DNA of 64,000 nt from Nocardioides sp. PD653-B2 (lineage in GTDB: Bacteria; Actinomycetota; Actinomycetes; Propionibacteriales; Nocardioidaceae): the NCBI RefSeq assembly GCF_002117935.1, contig NZ_BDJE01000004.1, positions 1-64,000 on the forward strand. Reading direction: 5' to 3'. The notes below the pieces were generated by a model. The model worked only from the letters and a program-made list of their open reading frames with translations. It was not told where the DNA came from and did no database searches. Shown piece by piece: positions 1 through 8,414 of this stretch. Made by a program: the position numbers and the translations under genes. The number at the start of each line of letters is the position of its first letter. Position 1 is the stretch's first letter.

Positions 1-1
1 G

Positions 2-1699
2 GAAGGCGCGCAGCGCCTGTCTCGAACCCCCAGCCCGATCACCCGCCACGACGCCAAGACCTTCACCCGCGACCAGCTCGACGACGGTTGGCGGCTCGCC
101 TGCCTGGTCACCGCCACCCGCAACCTCAGCGTCGACGTACCCCCGCTCACCACCCGGCCCAAGGCGGCGACCGTGGGTGTCGGGCGCCAGGTGATCCTGC
201 GGCCGGCGATCCAGAAGCGGTACGTCGAGCTCGACGAGCCGCACCTCGCCGACCAGCGCACCGACCTGGCCCGGCTGCTCGCGGCGATCGACGACCTCGA
301 GCCGGTGGCCGACCTCCACCTGCTGCGCCGGCTGCCGGCCGTGCTCCGGGCCGCGGACTTCAAGGTCACGGCCGTGATCGTCGACGAGGCACTCATCGAC
401 GTCGAACCCGGTGACACCACCGGCGCGCAGTACGCGATCGCCTTCGACCTCGGCACCACCACCGTGGTCGCGACGCTGCTCGACGTCGGCACCGGCACGC
501 CGATGGCGGTGGCGTCGATGCTCAACAAGCAGCAGCCGTACGGCGGCGACGTGATCACCCGGATCAGCGCGGTGATGATGGATCCCGAGACCCTCGGCCG
601 GCTGCAGCAGGCGGCCTCCGACACTCTGGCCGAGCTCGCCGAGCAGGTCTGCCGCGAGGCCGAGGTCGACCCCGCCCAGGTCTACGAGGTCGCGATCGCG
701 GGCAACGCCACGATGACCGCACTGGTCCTCGGGATCGACCCCGAGCCGCTGGGCGTCGCGCCGTTCATCATGAGCTCGGCGCAGCCGCCCACCGTGCTGG
801 CCACCGACCTCGGGCTCACCCTCCACCCCCGCGCCCGGGTCGCGATGTTCCCCGCTCTCGGGGCGTACGTCGGCGGCGACATCGTGGCCGGCATGCTCGC
901 GACCGGCATGGACCGCGACAAGCGCACCCGCCTCTTCATCGACGTCGGCACCAACTGCGAGATCGTCGTCAGCGACGGCGACCGGATCCTCTCCACCGCG
1001 GCGCCGGCCGGGCCGGCGTTCGAGGGCGGTGCGATCCGCTGCGGCATGCGCGCCGCCGACGGCGCGATCGAGACGGTGCGGCTGGGTGACCCCGACAACC
1101 CCGTGGAGCTGGGCGTCATCGGCGACGTCGAGCCGCGCGGGCTCTGCGGCTCCGGCCTCGTCGACGTCGTGGCCGAGCTGGTGAAGGTCGGCCTGCTCGA
1201 CGCGTCCGGCCGGTTCATCCCCGAGGAGGCCGCCGCCGAGCTCACCCCCGCGCTCGCCGACCGGCTGACGATGATCGGCCAGGAGCGGGTCTTCGTGCTC
1301 CACCGGCCCACGCCCGACGCCGCCCTGGAGGACTGCGTGGTGCTGTCGCAGCGCGACGTCCGCGAGCTCCAGTTCGCCAAGGCCGCGATCTCCACCGGCT
1401 GGACGCTGCTGCTCGAGGAGCTCGGGCTCGAGCACCGCGACGTGCAGCAGGTGCTGCTGGCCGGCTCGTTCGGCAGCTACCTGTCGGCGGCCTCCGCCGT
1501 CCGGATCGGGCTGGTGCCGCAGCTGCCGGTGCTGCGCATCGTCGCCGCCGGCAACGTCGCCGGCGAGGGCGCGAAGATGGCCCTGCTCTCGGTGCGTGAG
1601 CGTGCGGGAGCCCAGGCCCTGCTGGAGGAGGTGACCTATGTCGAGCTCTCCGACCGCCCCGACTTCAACGACCGCTTCGTCGACCAGCTCTCCTTCTGA
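2..1699 (+). CDS. RACo-type corrinoid-protein reductive activator (DUF4445), 5' end missing
   Basis: The frame is open from base 2, so the start codon and most of an N-terminal [2Fe-2S] ferredoxin domain lie outside the window. The first visible residues (DGWRLACLVTATRN) look like the end of that ferredoxin domain. An ASKHA-type ATPase core follows, with AIAFDLGTTTVVATLLD near base 440, FIDVGTNCEIVVSDGD near 935 and LLAGSFGSYLSA near 1455. Family knowledge: RACo proteins use ATP to reduce inactive Co(II) corrinoid proteins back to Co(I) in methyltransferase systems. The next gene, a DUF1638 protein, is a common partner, and a MetF-like gene lies 1.3 kb away. The corrinoid methyltransferase and corrinoid protein would be expected upstream, outside the window. 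Confidence 0.85.
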   Translation, partial: EGAQRLSRTPSPITRHDAKTFTRDQLDDGWRLACLVTATRNLSVDVPPLTTRPKAATVGVGRQVILRPAIQKRYVELDEPHLADQRTDLARLLAAIDDLEPVADLHLLRRLPAVLRAADFKVTAVIVDEALIDVEPGDTTGAQYAIAFDLGTTTVVATLLDVGTGTPMAVASMLNKQQPYGGDVITRISAVMMDPETLGRLQQAASDTLAELAEQVCREAEVDPAQVYEVAIAGNATMTALVLGIDPEPLGVAPFIMSSAQPPTVLATDLGLTLHPRARVAMFPALGAYVGGDIVAGMLATGMDRDKRTRLFIDVGTNCEIVVSDGDRILSTAAPAGPAFEGGAIRCGMRAADGAIETVRLGDPDNPVELGVIGDVEPRGLCGSGLVDVVAELVKVGLLDASGRFIPEEAAAELTPALADRLTMIGQERVFVLHRPTPDAALEDCVVLSQRDVRELQFAKAAISTGWTLLLEELGLEHRDVQQVLLAGSFGSYLSAASAVRIGLVPQLPVLRIVAAGNVAGEGAKMALLSVRERAGAQALLEEVTYVELSDRPDFNDRFVDQLSF

Positions 1700-2294
1700 C
1701 CAGCTCGACGGCAGGGTCGCCCTGGTCGCCTGCGGCGCGATCGCCCAGCCCTGCAAGGAGATCGTCGAGCGCCACGACTGGCCGGTCGACGTCCACCCGC
1801 TGCCGCCGCTGCTGCACAACCAGCCCCAGCTGATCGCGGGCGAGGTGCGGCGGCTGGCGACCGGGCTCGGCGCGTCGTACGCCTCCGTCGTGGTGGGGTA
1901 CGCCGACTGCGGCACCTACGGCGCGCTCGACGCCGTCTGCGCGGAGCTCGGGCTCGCCCGGCTGCCCGGCCTGCACTGCTACGACCTGTACGCCGGTCCG
2001 TCGCGGGTCGAGCGCTTCTTCGCCGATCAGCCCGGCACCTACCTGCTCACCGACTTCCTGGTCCGCTCGTTCGCGCGCACCGTGATCCAGGAGCTCGGCC
2101 TCGACCGCTACCCGGACCTGCGCGACACCTACTTCGGCCAGTACACGCGAGTGGTCTGGCTCGCGCAGCACCCCGACGACGAGCTGCGCGCGCTCGCCGA
2201 GCAGGCGGCCGACCGCATCGGCCTGCCGCTCACCGTCGTGGAGACCGGCGACGCGAGGCTCGAGGCCGCGCTCGCCGGCATCGTCGGTGGTTGA
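1638..2294 (+). CDS. DUF1638 family protein
   Basis: 218 residues. The ATG at 1638 lies 62 bases inside the end of the RACo gene and is preceded by a near-perfect Shine-Dalgarno (GGAGGAGGTGA), so the two genes are probably translationally coupled. The first 20 or so residues are Ser/Thr-rich and of low complexity. The conserved part begins with VALVACGAIAQPCKEIV and contains GYADCGTYGALDAVC and GLHCYDLYAG; its Cys and His residues could bind a metal. Family knowledge: DUF1638 proteins recur beside corrinoid methyltransferases and RACo activators. No biochemical role is assigned with confidence. Confidence 0.8.
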   Translation: MSSSPTAPTSTTASSTSSPSDQLDGRVALVACGAIAQPCKEIVERHDWPVDVHPLPPLLHNQPQLIAGEVRRLATGLGASYASVVVGYADCGTYGALDAVCAELGLARLPGLHCYDLYAGPSRVERFFADQPGTYLLTDFLVRSFARTVIQELGLDRYPDLRDTYFGQYTRVVWLAQHPDDELRALAEQAADRIGLPLTVVETGDARLEAALAGIVGG

Positions 2295-2394
2295 GGAAGG
2301 ACGCCGGCGACCTCCCAGTCGGTCGGTGGCTCGTGGGTCACCACGAAGACGTGGTCACCGGCAACTCATCGGGTGACCATGATCTGATGGCCGC

Positions 2395-3024
2395 GTGGAC
2401 CAGCTGCACCGCCTGACCGAGTACGGCGTGACCGACCGGGCCGCGCTCGACGCGCTCCTCGACTCCCAGTGGGTGGGAGTCCTCTCGACGGTCGCCGACG
2501 GCCGGCCGCTGGCCGTCCCCATGCTCTACGCGCGCGACGGCGACCGGGTCCTGATCCACGGCTCGACCGGAGCCGGGGCGCTGCGCCGGGTGGCCGCCGG
2601 CGCGCCCGCCGTCCTGACCGTCGTCGCCCTGGACGCCCTCGTCGTCGCCCCGACGACCTTCGAGTCCTCGGTCAACGACCGCTCGGCGACGGTCCGCGGC
2701 GCGCTGACGCCACTCTCCGACGAGGACCGCGAGGCCGCGCTCGACCGGTTCGCCGAGGTCGTCGTGCCGGGTCGTACGGCGGAGGTGCGGCCCTCCAGCC
2801 GCAAGGAGCTGGCCGCGACGCTCGCCCTCGCCTTGCCGATCACCGACGACGGGTGGCTGCTCAAGGTGTCCGACGGCTGGCCGGCCACGCCCGAGGAGGC
2901 CGACGCCGACCCGGGGGTGTGGAGCGGGCTGGTCCCGGTGCGCACCGTCCTCGACCCCGCCGTCCCGGCGCCGTGGTCGGTCGACCTGCCCGTGCCAGCG
3001 TCGGTGCGGCGGCTGACCGACTAA
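2395..3024 (+). CDS. pyridoxamine 5'-phosphate oxidase-like flavin-binding family protein
   Basis: 209 residues, GTG start. The N-terminal half has the split-barrel pattern of FMN/F420-binding PNPOx-like proteins: LLDSQWVGVLSTVADGRPLAVPMLYARDGDRVLIHG, followed by GALRRVAAG. Such small proteins often reduce or bind flavin or F420 substrates, and the exact reaction cannot be read from the sequence. No clear ribosome-binding site precedes the GTG, so a leaderless message is possible. The stop codon overlaps the stop of the convergent MetF-like gene (bases 3021-3024). Confidence 0.75.
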   Translation: MDQLHRLTEYGVTDRAALDALLDSQWVGVLSTVADGRPLAVPMLYARDGDRVLIHGSTGAGALRRVAAGAPAVLTVVALDALVVAPTTFESSVNDRSATVRGALTPLSDEDREAALDRFAEVVVPGRTAEVRPSSRKELAATLALALPITDDGWLLKVSDGWPATPEEADADPGVWSGLVPVRTVLDPAVPAPWSVDLPVPASVRRLTD

Positions 3025-3869
3025 CGGCGCAGCCGGTCGAGCAAGCCGGTGCGCCAGGCCTCGGTCTCGGCGATCTGGTTGAACGTGAAGACGTGCAGCC
3101 CCTCGACCAGCGCGGTCGGCTCGCCGAGGGTGGGCGCGCACTTCTCGAGGAAGCGCTCACCGGTGAAGCCTCCGGGCGCCGCCAGCCGGGCGAAGGTGCC
3201 CTTGTGCTTGGCGAGGAAGCGGGTCGACTCCCCGACGCCGATCTTCGTCGCCATCGAGAGCAGCTTGGTGCGGTCCACCGGGCCGGGGATGCCGAGCAGC
3301 AGCGGCATGGTGATCCCGCGGCGGCGCATCCGGTGCACCCAGTCCCGGATGACGGCCGGGTCGAAGGTCAGGTTGCTCACGACGTGCGTGGCGAAGTGGC
3401 GCTTGTCCCACATCGCCTGCACGGTCAGGTCGTCGTGGATCGTCGGGTGCGACTCGGGGTAGCCGGTGATCCCGACGTGGGAGAACGGGTGGCCCAGGTC
3501 GGCGAGGTCCTCGAGCAGGCCGAGCGCGTCGCGGTAGTCGCCGGCGGGGTCGGCGTCGCCGCCGGGCACGAAGATCCGGGTGATCCCCTTCCCGGTGAGC
3601 CGGGCGCAGATCTCGGCGAGCTCCGCCCGGCCGCTGATCATCCGGGCGGCGAGGTGCGGCACCACGGCGTACCCGTGCCCGGTCAGCCGCTCGGCCAGGT
3701 CGAGGGTCGCCTCGAGCCCCTTGCTCGGCGACGCGGTGACCGTGACGGCCAGGTCGCGGGGCACGTGCGCGAGCACCTTGTCCTCGGTGGTCGCCGTGGG
3801 CAGCACCTCGTACCGGGCCTGCTCCAGCAGTCGGACCAGGGTCAGGGCGTTCGACAGCTTGTTGCGCAT
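3021..3869 (-). CDS. methylenetetrahydrofolate reductase-like protein
   Basis: 282 residues with a MetF-type TIM-barrel pattern: RDLAVTVTASPSKGLEATLDLAERL, VPHLAARMISGRAEL, RIFVPGGDADPAGDYRDALGLLEDL, FSHVGITGYPESHPTI and VSNLTFDPAVIRDWV. Family knowledge: MTHFR interconverts methylene- and methyl-tetrahydrofolate with flavin. Divergent members of this type occur with corrinoid demethylation modules, where they oxidise methyl-THF produced from methylated substrates. The RACo/DUF1638 pair only 0.7 kb away supports a C1-catabolic rather than a methionine-biosynthetic role, but that is inference. The ATG at 3869 has only a weak upstream GAG. Confidence 0.8.
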   Translation of the reverse strand: MRNKLSNALTLVRLLEQARYEVLPTATTEDKVLAHVPRDLAVTVTASPSKGLEATLDLAERLTGHGYAVVPHLAARMISGRAELAEICARLTGKGITRIFVPGGDADPAGDYRDALGLLEDLADLGHPFSHVGITGYPESHPTIHDDLTVQAMWDKRHFATHVVSNLTFDPAVIRDWVHRMRRRGITMPLLLGIPGPVDRTKLLSMATKIGVGESTRFLAKHKGTFARLAAPGGFTGERFLEKCAPTLGEPTALVEGLHVFTFNQIAETEAWRTGLLDRLRR

Positions 3870-3909
3870 TGAGCAACTCGTTTCGTGATGCGCATCGAGA
3901 GCCTCGAGT

Positions 3910-5304
3910 CTAGACCCCCGGGTCGCGGATCGTCACCCACGAGATCACGCCGCCCAGCGCGAGCAGCACCGCGCAGATCAGGACCGCCGAGCCGTACGCC
4001 GAGTCGAAGGCCACCGGGTCGGCGTACTCGTCGCCGCCGAGGCCCACGGCGACGGGCAGCGCGGCGACGGCGAGCAGCGACCCGGCCCGCGCGACCGCGT
4101 TGTTGACGCCGCTCGCGATGCCCGCGTGCTCGTCGGGCGCGGCGGCCAGGACGGTCGCCGTCAGGGGCGCGACCATCAGCGAGAGGCCGAGGCCGAAGAT
4201 CGTCAGGCCGGGCAGCACGTCGGTCCAGTAGTCGACGTCCGCGCCGACGCGCATCAGGAGCAGGGAGCCGCCCGCCATCACGACCGGGCCGACCGTCATC
4301 GGGATCCGCGGTCCGATCCGGCTGCCGAGCTCGCCGCCCTTCGACGCGAGCAGCAGCATGCAGACCGTGAGCGGCAGGGTGGCGATGCCGGCCTCGAGGG
4401 CGGAGTAGCCACCGACGGTCTGGAGCTGGAGGACGAGGAAGAACAGCACCGCGCCGAGGGCGGCGTACACGACCAGCGTCATCGCGTTCGCGGCGGCGAA
4501 GGTGCGGTCGGCGAAGATCCCGAGCGGCAGCATCGGCCGCGTGCTGCGGCGCTCGTCCACGACGTACGCGACCGCGGCGACCACGGCGACACCGATCGCC
4601 CACGGCGCGCCGGCGCCGCCCCACTCGATGAGGGCGTAGGTCAGCCCGCCGAGCGCCGCGGCAGCCAGCAGGGCACCGGTGAAGTCCAGGCGCCTCGGGG
4701 CGTTCGGGTCGAGGGTCTCGGGCACCGTCCGCTGCGCGATCACCACCGTGACCACGGCGATGGGGAGGTTGATGAGGAAGATCCAGCGCCAGCTCACGTA
4801 GTCGACGAGCAGCCCCCCGACGAAGGGTCCGATCGCCGCCGCGATGCCGCCGAGCCCGACCCAGGCGCCGATCGCCCGGGCCCGGTCGTCGCGGACGAAC
4901 GCGCCCTGGATCATCGCGAGGCTGCCGGGGGTCAGCAGGGCGGCGCCGACGCCCTGGAGCACCCGGGCCGCGATCAGGACCTCGGGGTTGGGGGCCAGCC
5001 CGCAGAGCATCGAGGCGAGCGCGAACCACGTCGTGCCGACCACGAAGATCCTGCGTCGCCCGTAGCGGTCGCCCAGCGAGCCGCCGAGCAGGATCAGGCT
5101 GGCGAGGCTGAGGAGGTAGCCGTTGGTGATCCACTGCAGCTGGGCCAGCGACGCATCGAGGTCCTCGCCGATCGTGTGGAGGGCGACGTTGACGACGGTG
5201 CCGTCGAGCATCGTCATGCCCGAGCCGAGGACGGCAGCGGCGACCACCGCGCGACCCGTCGCCGTACCGAGACGTACGCCACTCGATCCGGTGACCCCAC
5301 TCAC
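3910..5304 (-). CDS. MFS transporter, DHA2 (EmrB/QacA-like) family
   Basis: 464 residues, mostly hydrophobic, with the typical MFS pattern: MTMLDGTVVNVALHTIGEDL in the first helix region (motif D1), GGSLGDRYGRRRIFV (motif A, loop 2-3) and RVLQGVGAALLTPGSLAMIQ (motif B). The length and the C-terminal half suggest 12-14 membrane segments. Family knowledge: DHA2 proteins export drugs or hydrophobic compounds by proton antiport. It starts with GTG (bases 5304-5302). The gene stands alone between MetF and the ferritin-like gene, so no substrate can be inferred. Confidence 0.88.
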   Translation of the reverse strand: MSGVTGSSGVRLGTATGRAVVAAAVLGSGMTMLDGTVVNVALHTIGEDLDASLAQLQWITNGYLLSLASLILLGGSLGDRYGRRRIFVVGTTWFALASMLCGLAPNPEVLIAARVLQGVGAALLTPGSLAMIQGAFVRDDRARAIGAWVGLGGIAAAIGPFVGGLLVDYVSWRWIFLINLPIAVVTVVIAQRTVPETLDPNAPRRLDFTGALLAAAALGGLTYALIEWGGAGAPWAIGVAVVAAVAYVVDERRSTRPMLPLGIFADRTFAAANAMTLVVYAALGAVLFFLVLQLQTVGGYSALEAGIATLPLTVCMLLLASKGGELGSRIGPRIPMTVGPVVMAGGSLLLMRVGADVDYWTDVLPGLTIFGLGLSLMVAPLTATVLAAAPDEHAGIASGVNNAVARAGSLLAVAALPVAVGLGGDEYADPVAFDSAYGSAVLICAVLLALGGVISWVTIRDPGV

Positions 5305-5368
5305 GACGAACAGCCTAGGGGTCTTCCCCGATTCAGGACCGTCCCGACCAGCCCCCTAGGATTTCACC

Positions 5369-6229
5369 ATGCCGATCGTGTCCGACAATGACGCGCGCCT
5401 GGTCGCGCACGTCGACCGCCTCGGCCTGGAGCACCCGCCGATCGACCTCGCGTCGGTGGACTACGACGTACGCCGCCCCGTCGAGTTCAACCAGCGCTAC
5501 GGCCATGTCCTCGACTACATGGCCCGCGTCGAGCTCGAGGTCGACCGCAACGTGCTCGAGCTGACGACGCTGCTGCCCGACCCGCCCGAGGTCGACCGGC
5601 GGTTCTACGCCGAGGTCTGGCAGCCGCAGGAGATCCGGCACGGCCTGATCCTCGACGAGCTGCAGGTGCACCTGGGCCGACCCGCGGCCGAGCCCGACCT
5701 GACGTCGCTCGGCGTCAAGATGAAGGTCCTGGGCGCCCTCGCCCACCTCGACGCCTTCCAGGACGTCTGCCGGATGCTCTACTACCTGACCGGCATGGCC
5801 ACCGAGCGCTCCGCGGTGCTCGCCTACAACCTGTTGTACGACGGAGTGCTCGACATGGGCGAGGACGCCGTCGCCCAGACCGTGATCGCGCCGATCCGCC
5901 GCCAGGAGCCCGGCCACTACGCCTTCTACCAGCTGTCCGCGCGCGGGCTGTGGGCACAGCTCACCGGGTGGCAGCGCTGGATGGTCCGCCGGATGCGGAG
6001 CTTCTCCTTCGCCCCGGTCGGCGCCAACGACGCGACCCAGAAGGCCGACTTCGGCGACATGCTGCACACCCTCGGCATCGACCGGGACGTCGACGACTTC
6101 GCCCGCCAGATCTCGCGCGTCGAGCACGACCTCCTCTGGGCCCACCACCGCGGCCTGCGGGTCCCGCCGTACATCGCCCGCGCCTTCCGCGAGGCCGTCG
6201 AGCTCGCACGGGTGCGGGAGGCGGCGTAG
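5369..6229 (+). CDS. ferritin-like (acyl-ACP-desaturase-like) protein, possible di-iron enzyme
   Basis: 286 residues, helical in character. Two candidate metal-ligand clusters are visible: EVWQPQEIRHGLILDELQVH (an E..E..H arrangement near residue 80) and APIRRQEPGHYAFYQLSARG (near residue 175), which resemble the EXXH repeats of soluble di-iron carboxylate proteins. A further acidic residue could come from the helix around VELEVDRNVLEL. Similar actinobacterial proteins are unassigned or wrongly named in databases. It lies next to an alkane hydroxylase and its putative regulator, and a role in lipid or hydrocarbon oxidation is only a guess. The ATG at 5369 follows a short AT-richer leader. Confidence 0.6.
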   Translation: MPIVSDNDARLVAHVDRLGLEHPPIDLASVDYDVRRPVEFNQRYGHVLDYMARVELEVDRNVLELTTLLPDPPEVDRRFYAEVWQPQEIRHGLILDELQVHLGRPAAEPDLTSLGVKMKVLGALAHLDAFQDVCRMLYYLTGMATERSAVLAYNLLYDGVLDMGEDAVAQTVIAPIRRQEPGHYAFYQLSARGLWAQLTGWQRWMVRRMRSFSFAPVGANDATQKADFGDMLHTLGIDRDVDDFARQISRVEHDLLWAHHRGLRVPPYIARAFREAVELARVREAA

Positions 6230-6255
6230 CCGGGGGGCGGTGCCGCCCGTCGACC

Positions 6256-6840
6256 TCAGCTCCGCAGCACCCGCGCCGCGATCCAGGCGATCCCGTCGGC
6301 GGTGTCGGCGGGGGACGCCGACGGCTGCATGACGTGGCTGAGCACGACCCGCACGACCATGTCGATCGCGGCGTCGAGGTGCGGCGCGTCGAGACCCAGG
6401 TCGTACGGCGTGATCCGCTCGGCGACCACCAGCTTGGCGGCGGCCAGCAGCGACTCGGCGTGGGTGGTGAGCAGCGGCAGCAGCTCGGTGTCGGCGCCGT
6501 GCGTGGCCGAGACGACCGCGTGCAGCAGCTGGTTGTCCTGGGCGAGCTCGAGCACGCCGGCCGACGCGGCCCGGATCGCGTCGACCAGGTCGCTCGGGTG
6601 CTCGTCGAAGGCACGGGTGACGGCCCCGAGGAACCGGTCGAGCTCGTGCAGGATCATCGCCTCGGCGAGCCCCGGCTTGGTGCCGATCTCGTTGTAGACC
6701 GTCTGCCGGCTGACGCCGACGCGCTCGGCCAGCGCGCCCATCGTGACCCGGGACCATCCGTACTCGGCGGTCATCGCGGCCGCCGCCTCGACGATGCGCG
6801 CGCGCATCGTCGGGGTCGGGGTCGTGGTCACGACCACCAT
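6256..6840 (-). CDS. TetR family transcriptional regulator
   Basis: 194 residues from the ATG at 6840; an in-frame upstream start would only add a low-complexity tail. An N-terminal TetR helix-turn-helix is clear: RARIVEAAAAMTAEYGW, then MGALAERVGVSRQTVYNEIGTK. The C-terminal ligand domain is unrecognised. It lies 66 bases downstream of alkB on the same strand, so the two are probably co-transcribed. Its likely target is the inverted repeat at 8353-8389 in the alkB promoter. TetR genes in this position commonly repress alkB until an alkane or fatty-acyl signal appears; this is family knowledge plus inference. Confidence 0.85.
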   Translation of the reverse strand: MVVVTTTPTPTMRARIVEAAAAMTAEYGWSRVTMGALAERVGVSRQTVYNEIGTKPGLAEAMILHELDRFLGAVTRAFDEHPSDLVDAIRAASAGVLELAQDNQLLHAVVSATHGADTELLPLLTTHAESLLAAAKLVVAERITPYDLGLDAPHLDAAIDMVVRVVLSHVMQPSASPADTADGIAWIAARVLRS

Positions 6841-6906
6841 CCTAGGAAGGGGTCCCCGGCCGACGGTGCGGGGGAACACCGCCGGCCGGGAGAACACGGA
6901 CGACCG

Positions 6907-8337
6907 TCAGGCCACGGCCTCGGTCAGCGGCACGAAGTCCGCCTTGTCGCGAACGCCGCAGTCGGGGCAGCACCAGCTGTCGGGCACGTCGGCCCAGGCG
7001 GTGCCGGCGGCGAATCCCTCGTGCTCGTCACCGGCCGCCACCTCGTAGGTGTAGCCGCAGCCCGGGCAGCGCGCCGCGAGCACCTCGTCGACCCCGGTGG
7101 TCGAGGAGGACGCTCCGGCGGCCGTCTCGAGATCGCCGGGGACCGTCGCCGCCGGCGGCGGGTACTTCGCGAGGATCTTGTCCCGCTTGCGCGGCGACAG
7201 GTTGGCGCGGCTGAGGTCGCCGTCGAAGTGCGCGAGCACCCGCGGGTCCATCACCCGGCGCCAGACGGCCGGCACGATCGCGAGCACGATCATCCCGGCG
7301 TACCCGGTCGGCAGCACCGGCGACTCCTCGAAGTCGCGCAGCGACTGGTAGCGCCGGGTCGGGTTCGCGTGGTGGTCGCTGTGGCGCTGCAGGTGGTAGA
7401 GCAGGACGTTGGTCGCGATGTTGTTGGAGTTCCACGAGTGGGTGGGGTCGACCCGCTCGTAGCGCTGCCGCTCACCGACGCCGACCTTCTGGCGCAGCAT
7501 CCCGTAGTGCTCCATGTAGTTCACGACCTCGAGCAGCGAGAAGCCGACGACCGCCTGGATGACGAGGTACGGGAGGATCTCGGGGCCGAGCCAGACCGTG
7601 AGCGCCGCCCACAGCACCAAGGACATCAGCCACGCGTTGAGCACGTCGTTGCCGATCCGGAACGGGTGCTGGTCCTTGCGGGCGTAGCGGCGCTTCTCGA
7701 TCCGCCAGGCCGACTTCAGGGAGCCGACGACCGTGCGCGGCCAGAACTGGTAGAAGTTCTCACCGAAGCGCGACGACGCCGGGTCCTCGGGCGTCGCGAC
7801 GCGGACGTGGTGGCCGCGGTTGTGCTCGATGTAGAAGTGGCCGTAGAAGCTCTGCGCCAGGGCGATCTTGGAGAGCCAGCGCTCGTTGGCCTCGCGCTTG
7901 TGGCCGAGCTCGTGTGCGGTGTTGATGCCGATGCCGCCGATGCAGCCGACCGAGACCGCGAGGCCGATCTTGTCGGACGTCGTCAGGTCGGCGCCGCCGC
8001 CGATCAGCCACAGCGCGCCCACGAAGCCGAGGTACTGGATCGGGAGGAAGAGAAAGGTGATCCACCGGTAGTAGCGGTCCTGCTCGAGCCGCTCGATCAC
8101 GTCGTCGGGTGGGTTGGACCGGTCGAGGCCGACCATCAGGTCGATGGCCGGGACCACCACCAGGATCACGACCGGCCCGATCCAGAACCAGATCCCCCAG
8201 CCGGTCAGCGCCCACATGCCGTAGCCGATGAACGCGAGGGACGGCACCACCAGGCCGATCAGCCAGAGGTAGCGCTTCTTGTCCTTCCAGGAGTCGGTCG
8301 ACCCCTGCGGGACGGTGCTGTTGACGACGGTGTCCAT
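6907..8337 (-). CDS. alkB: alkane 1-monooxygenase fused to a C-terminal rubredoxin
   Basis: 476 residues. The integral-membrane di-iron hydroxylase part carries the characteristic histidine boxes HELGHK, EHNRGHH, NYMEHYG and LQRHSDHHANPTRRY, plus several membrane segments (for example LWLIGLVVPSLAFIGYGMWAL). After a linker, residues from about 420 form a rubredoxin with two iron-binding knuckles, CPGCGYTY and CCPDCGVRDKADF. Family knowledge: AlkB hydroxylates the terminal carbon of medium/long-chain alkanes using electrons from rubredoxin. Fusion of the two is known in several Actinobacteria and saves a separate rubredoxin gene. GGAGGG lies 6 bases before the ATG. No rubredoxin reductase gene is seen in the window. 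Confidence 0.95.
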   Translation of the reverse strand: MDTVVNSTVPQGSTDSWKDKKRYLWLIGLVVPSLAFIGYGMWALTGWGIWFWIGPVVILVVVPAIDLMVGLDRSNPPDDVIERLEQDRYYRWITFLFLPIQYLGFVGALWLIGGGADLTTSDKIGLAVSVGCIGGIGINTAHELGHKREANERWLSKIALAQSFYGHFYIEHNRGHHVRVATPEDPASSRFGENFYQFWPRTVVGSLKSAWRIEKRRYARKDQHPFRIGNDVLNAWLMSLVLWAALTVWLGPEILPYLVIQAVVGFSLLEVVNYMEHYGMLRQKVGVGERQRYERVDPTHSWNSNNIATNVLLYHLQRHSDHHANPTRRYQSLRDFEESPVLPTGYAGMIVLAIVPAVWRRVMDPRVLAHFDGDLSRANLSPRKRDKILAKYPPPAATVPGDLETAAGASSSTTGVDEVLAARCPGCGYTYEVAAGDEHEGFAAGTAWADVPDSWCCPDCGVRDKADFVPLTEAVA

Positions 8338-8352
8338 GTGTCACCCTCCGAA

Positions 8353-8395
8353 ACGTGGTTTACAGGACGGTAACGTTTGTACACCACGTTGACAA
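8353..8395 (-). promoter_or_regulatory. alkB promoter with overlapping inverted-repeat operator
   Basis: An inverted repeat with 11-base arms (ACGTGGTTTAC at 8353-8363 and GTACACCACGT at 8379-8389, 10 of 11 positions matching, 15-base spacer) lies upstream of alkB. Read on the minus strand, TTGTCA (8395-8390) and TACCGT (8372-8367) are spaced by 17 bases and could be the -35 and -10 boxes, so the repeat would cover the promoter. The neighbouring TetR protein is the likely binder; this is inference. Confidence 0.5.
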
Positions 8396-8414
8396 GAGGG
8401 TTGGGTTTGTAAAG

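Noticed and set aside
2340..2355. Small hairpin ACCACG-AAGA-CGTGGT before the PNPOx-like gene
   Set aside because: Six-base arms only, in a GC-rich region, without a U run or conserved context; chance is the simplest explanation.
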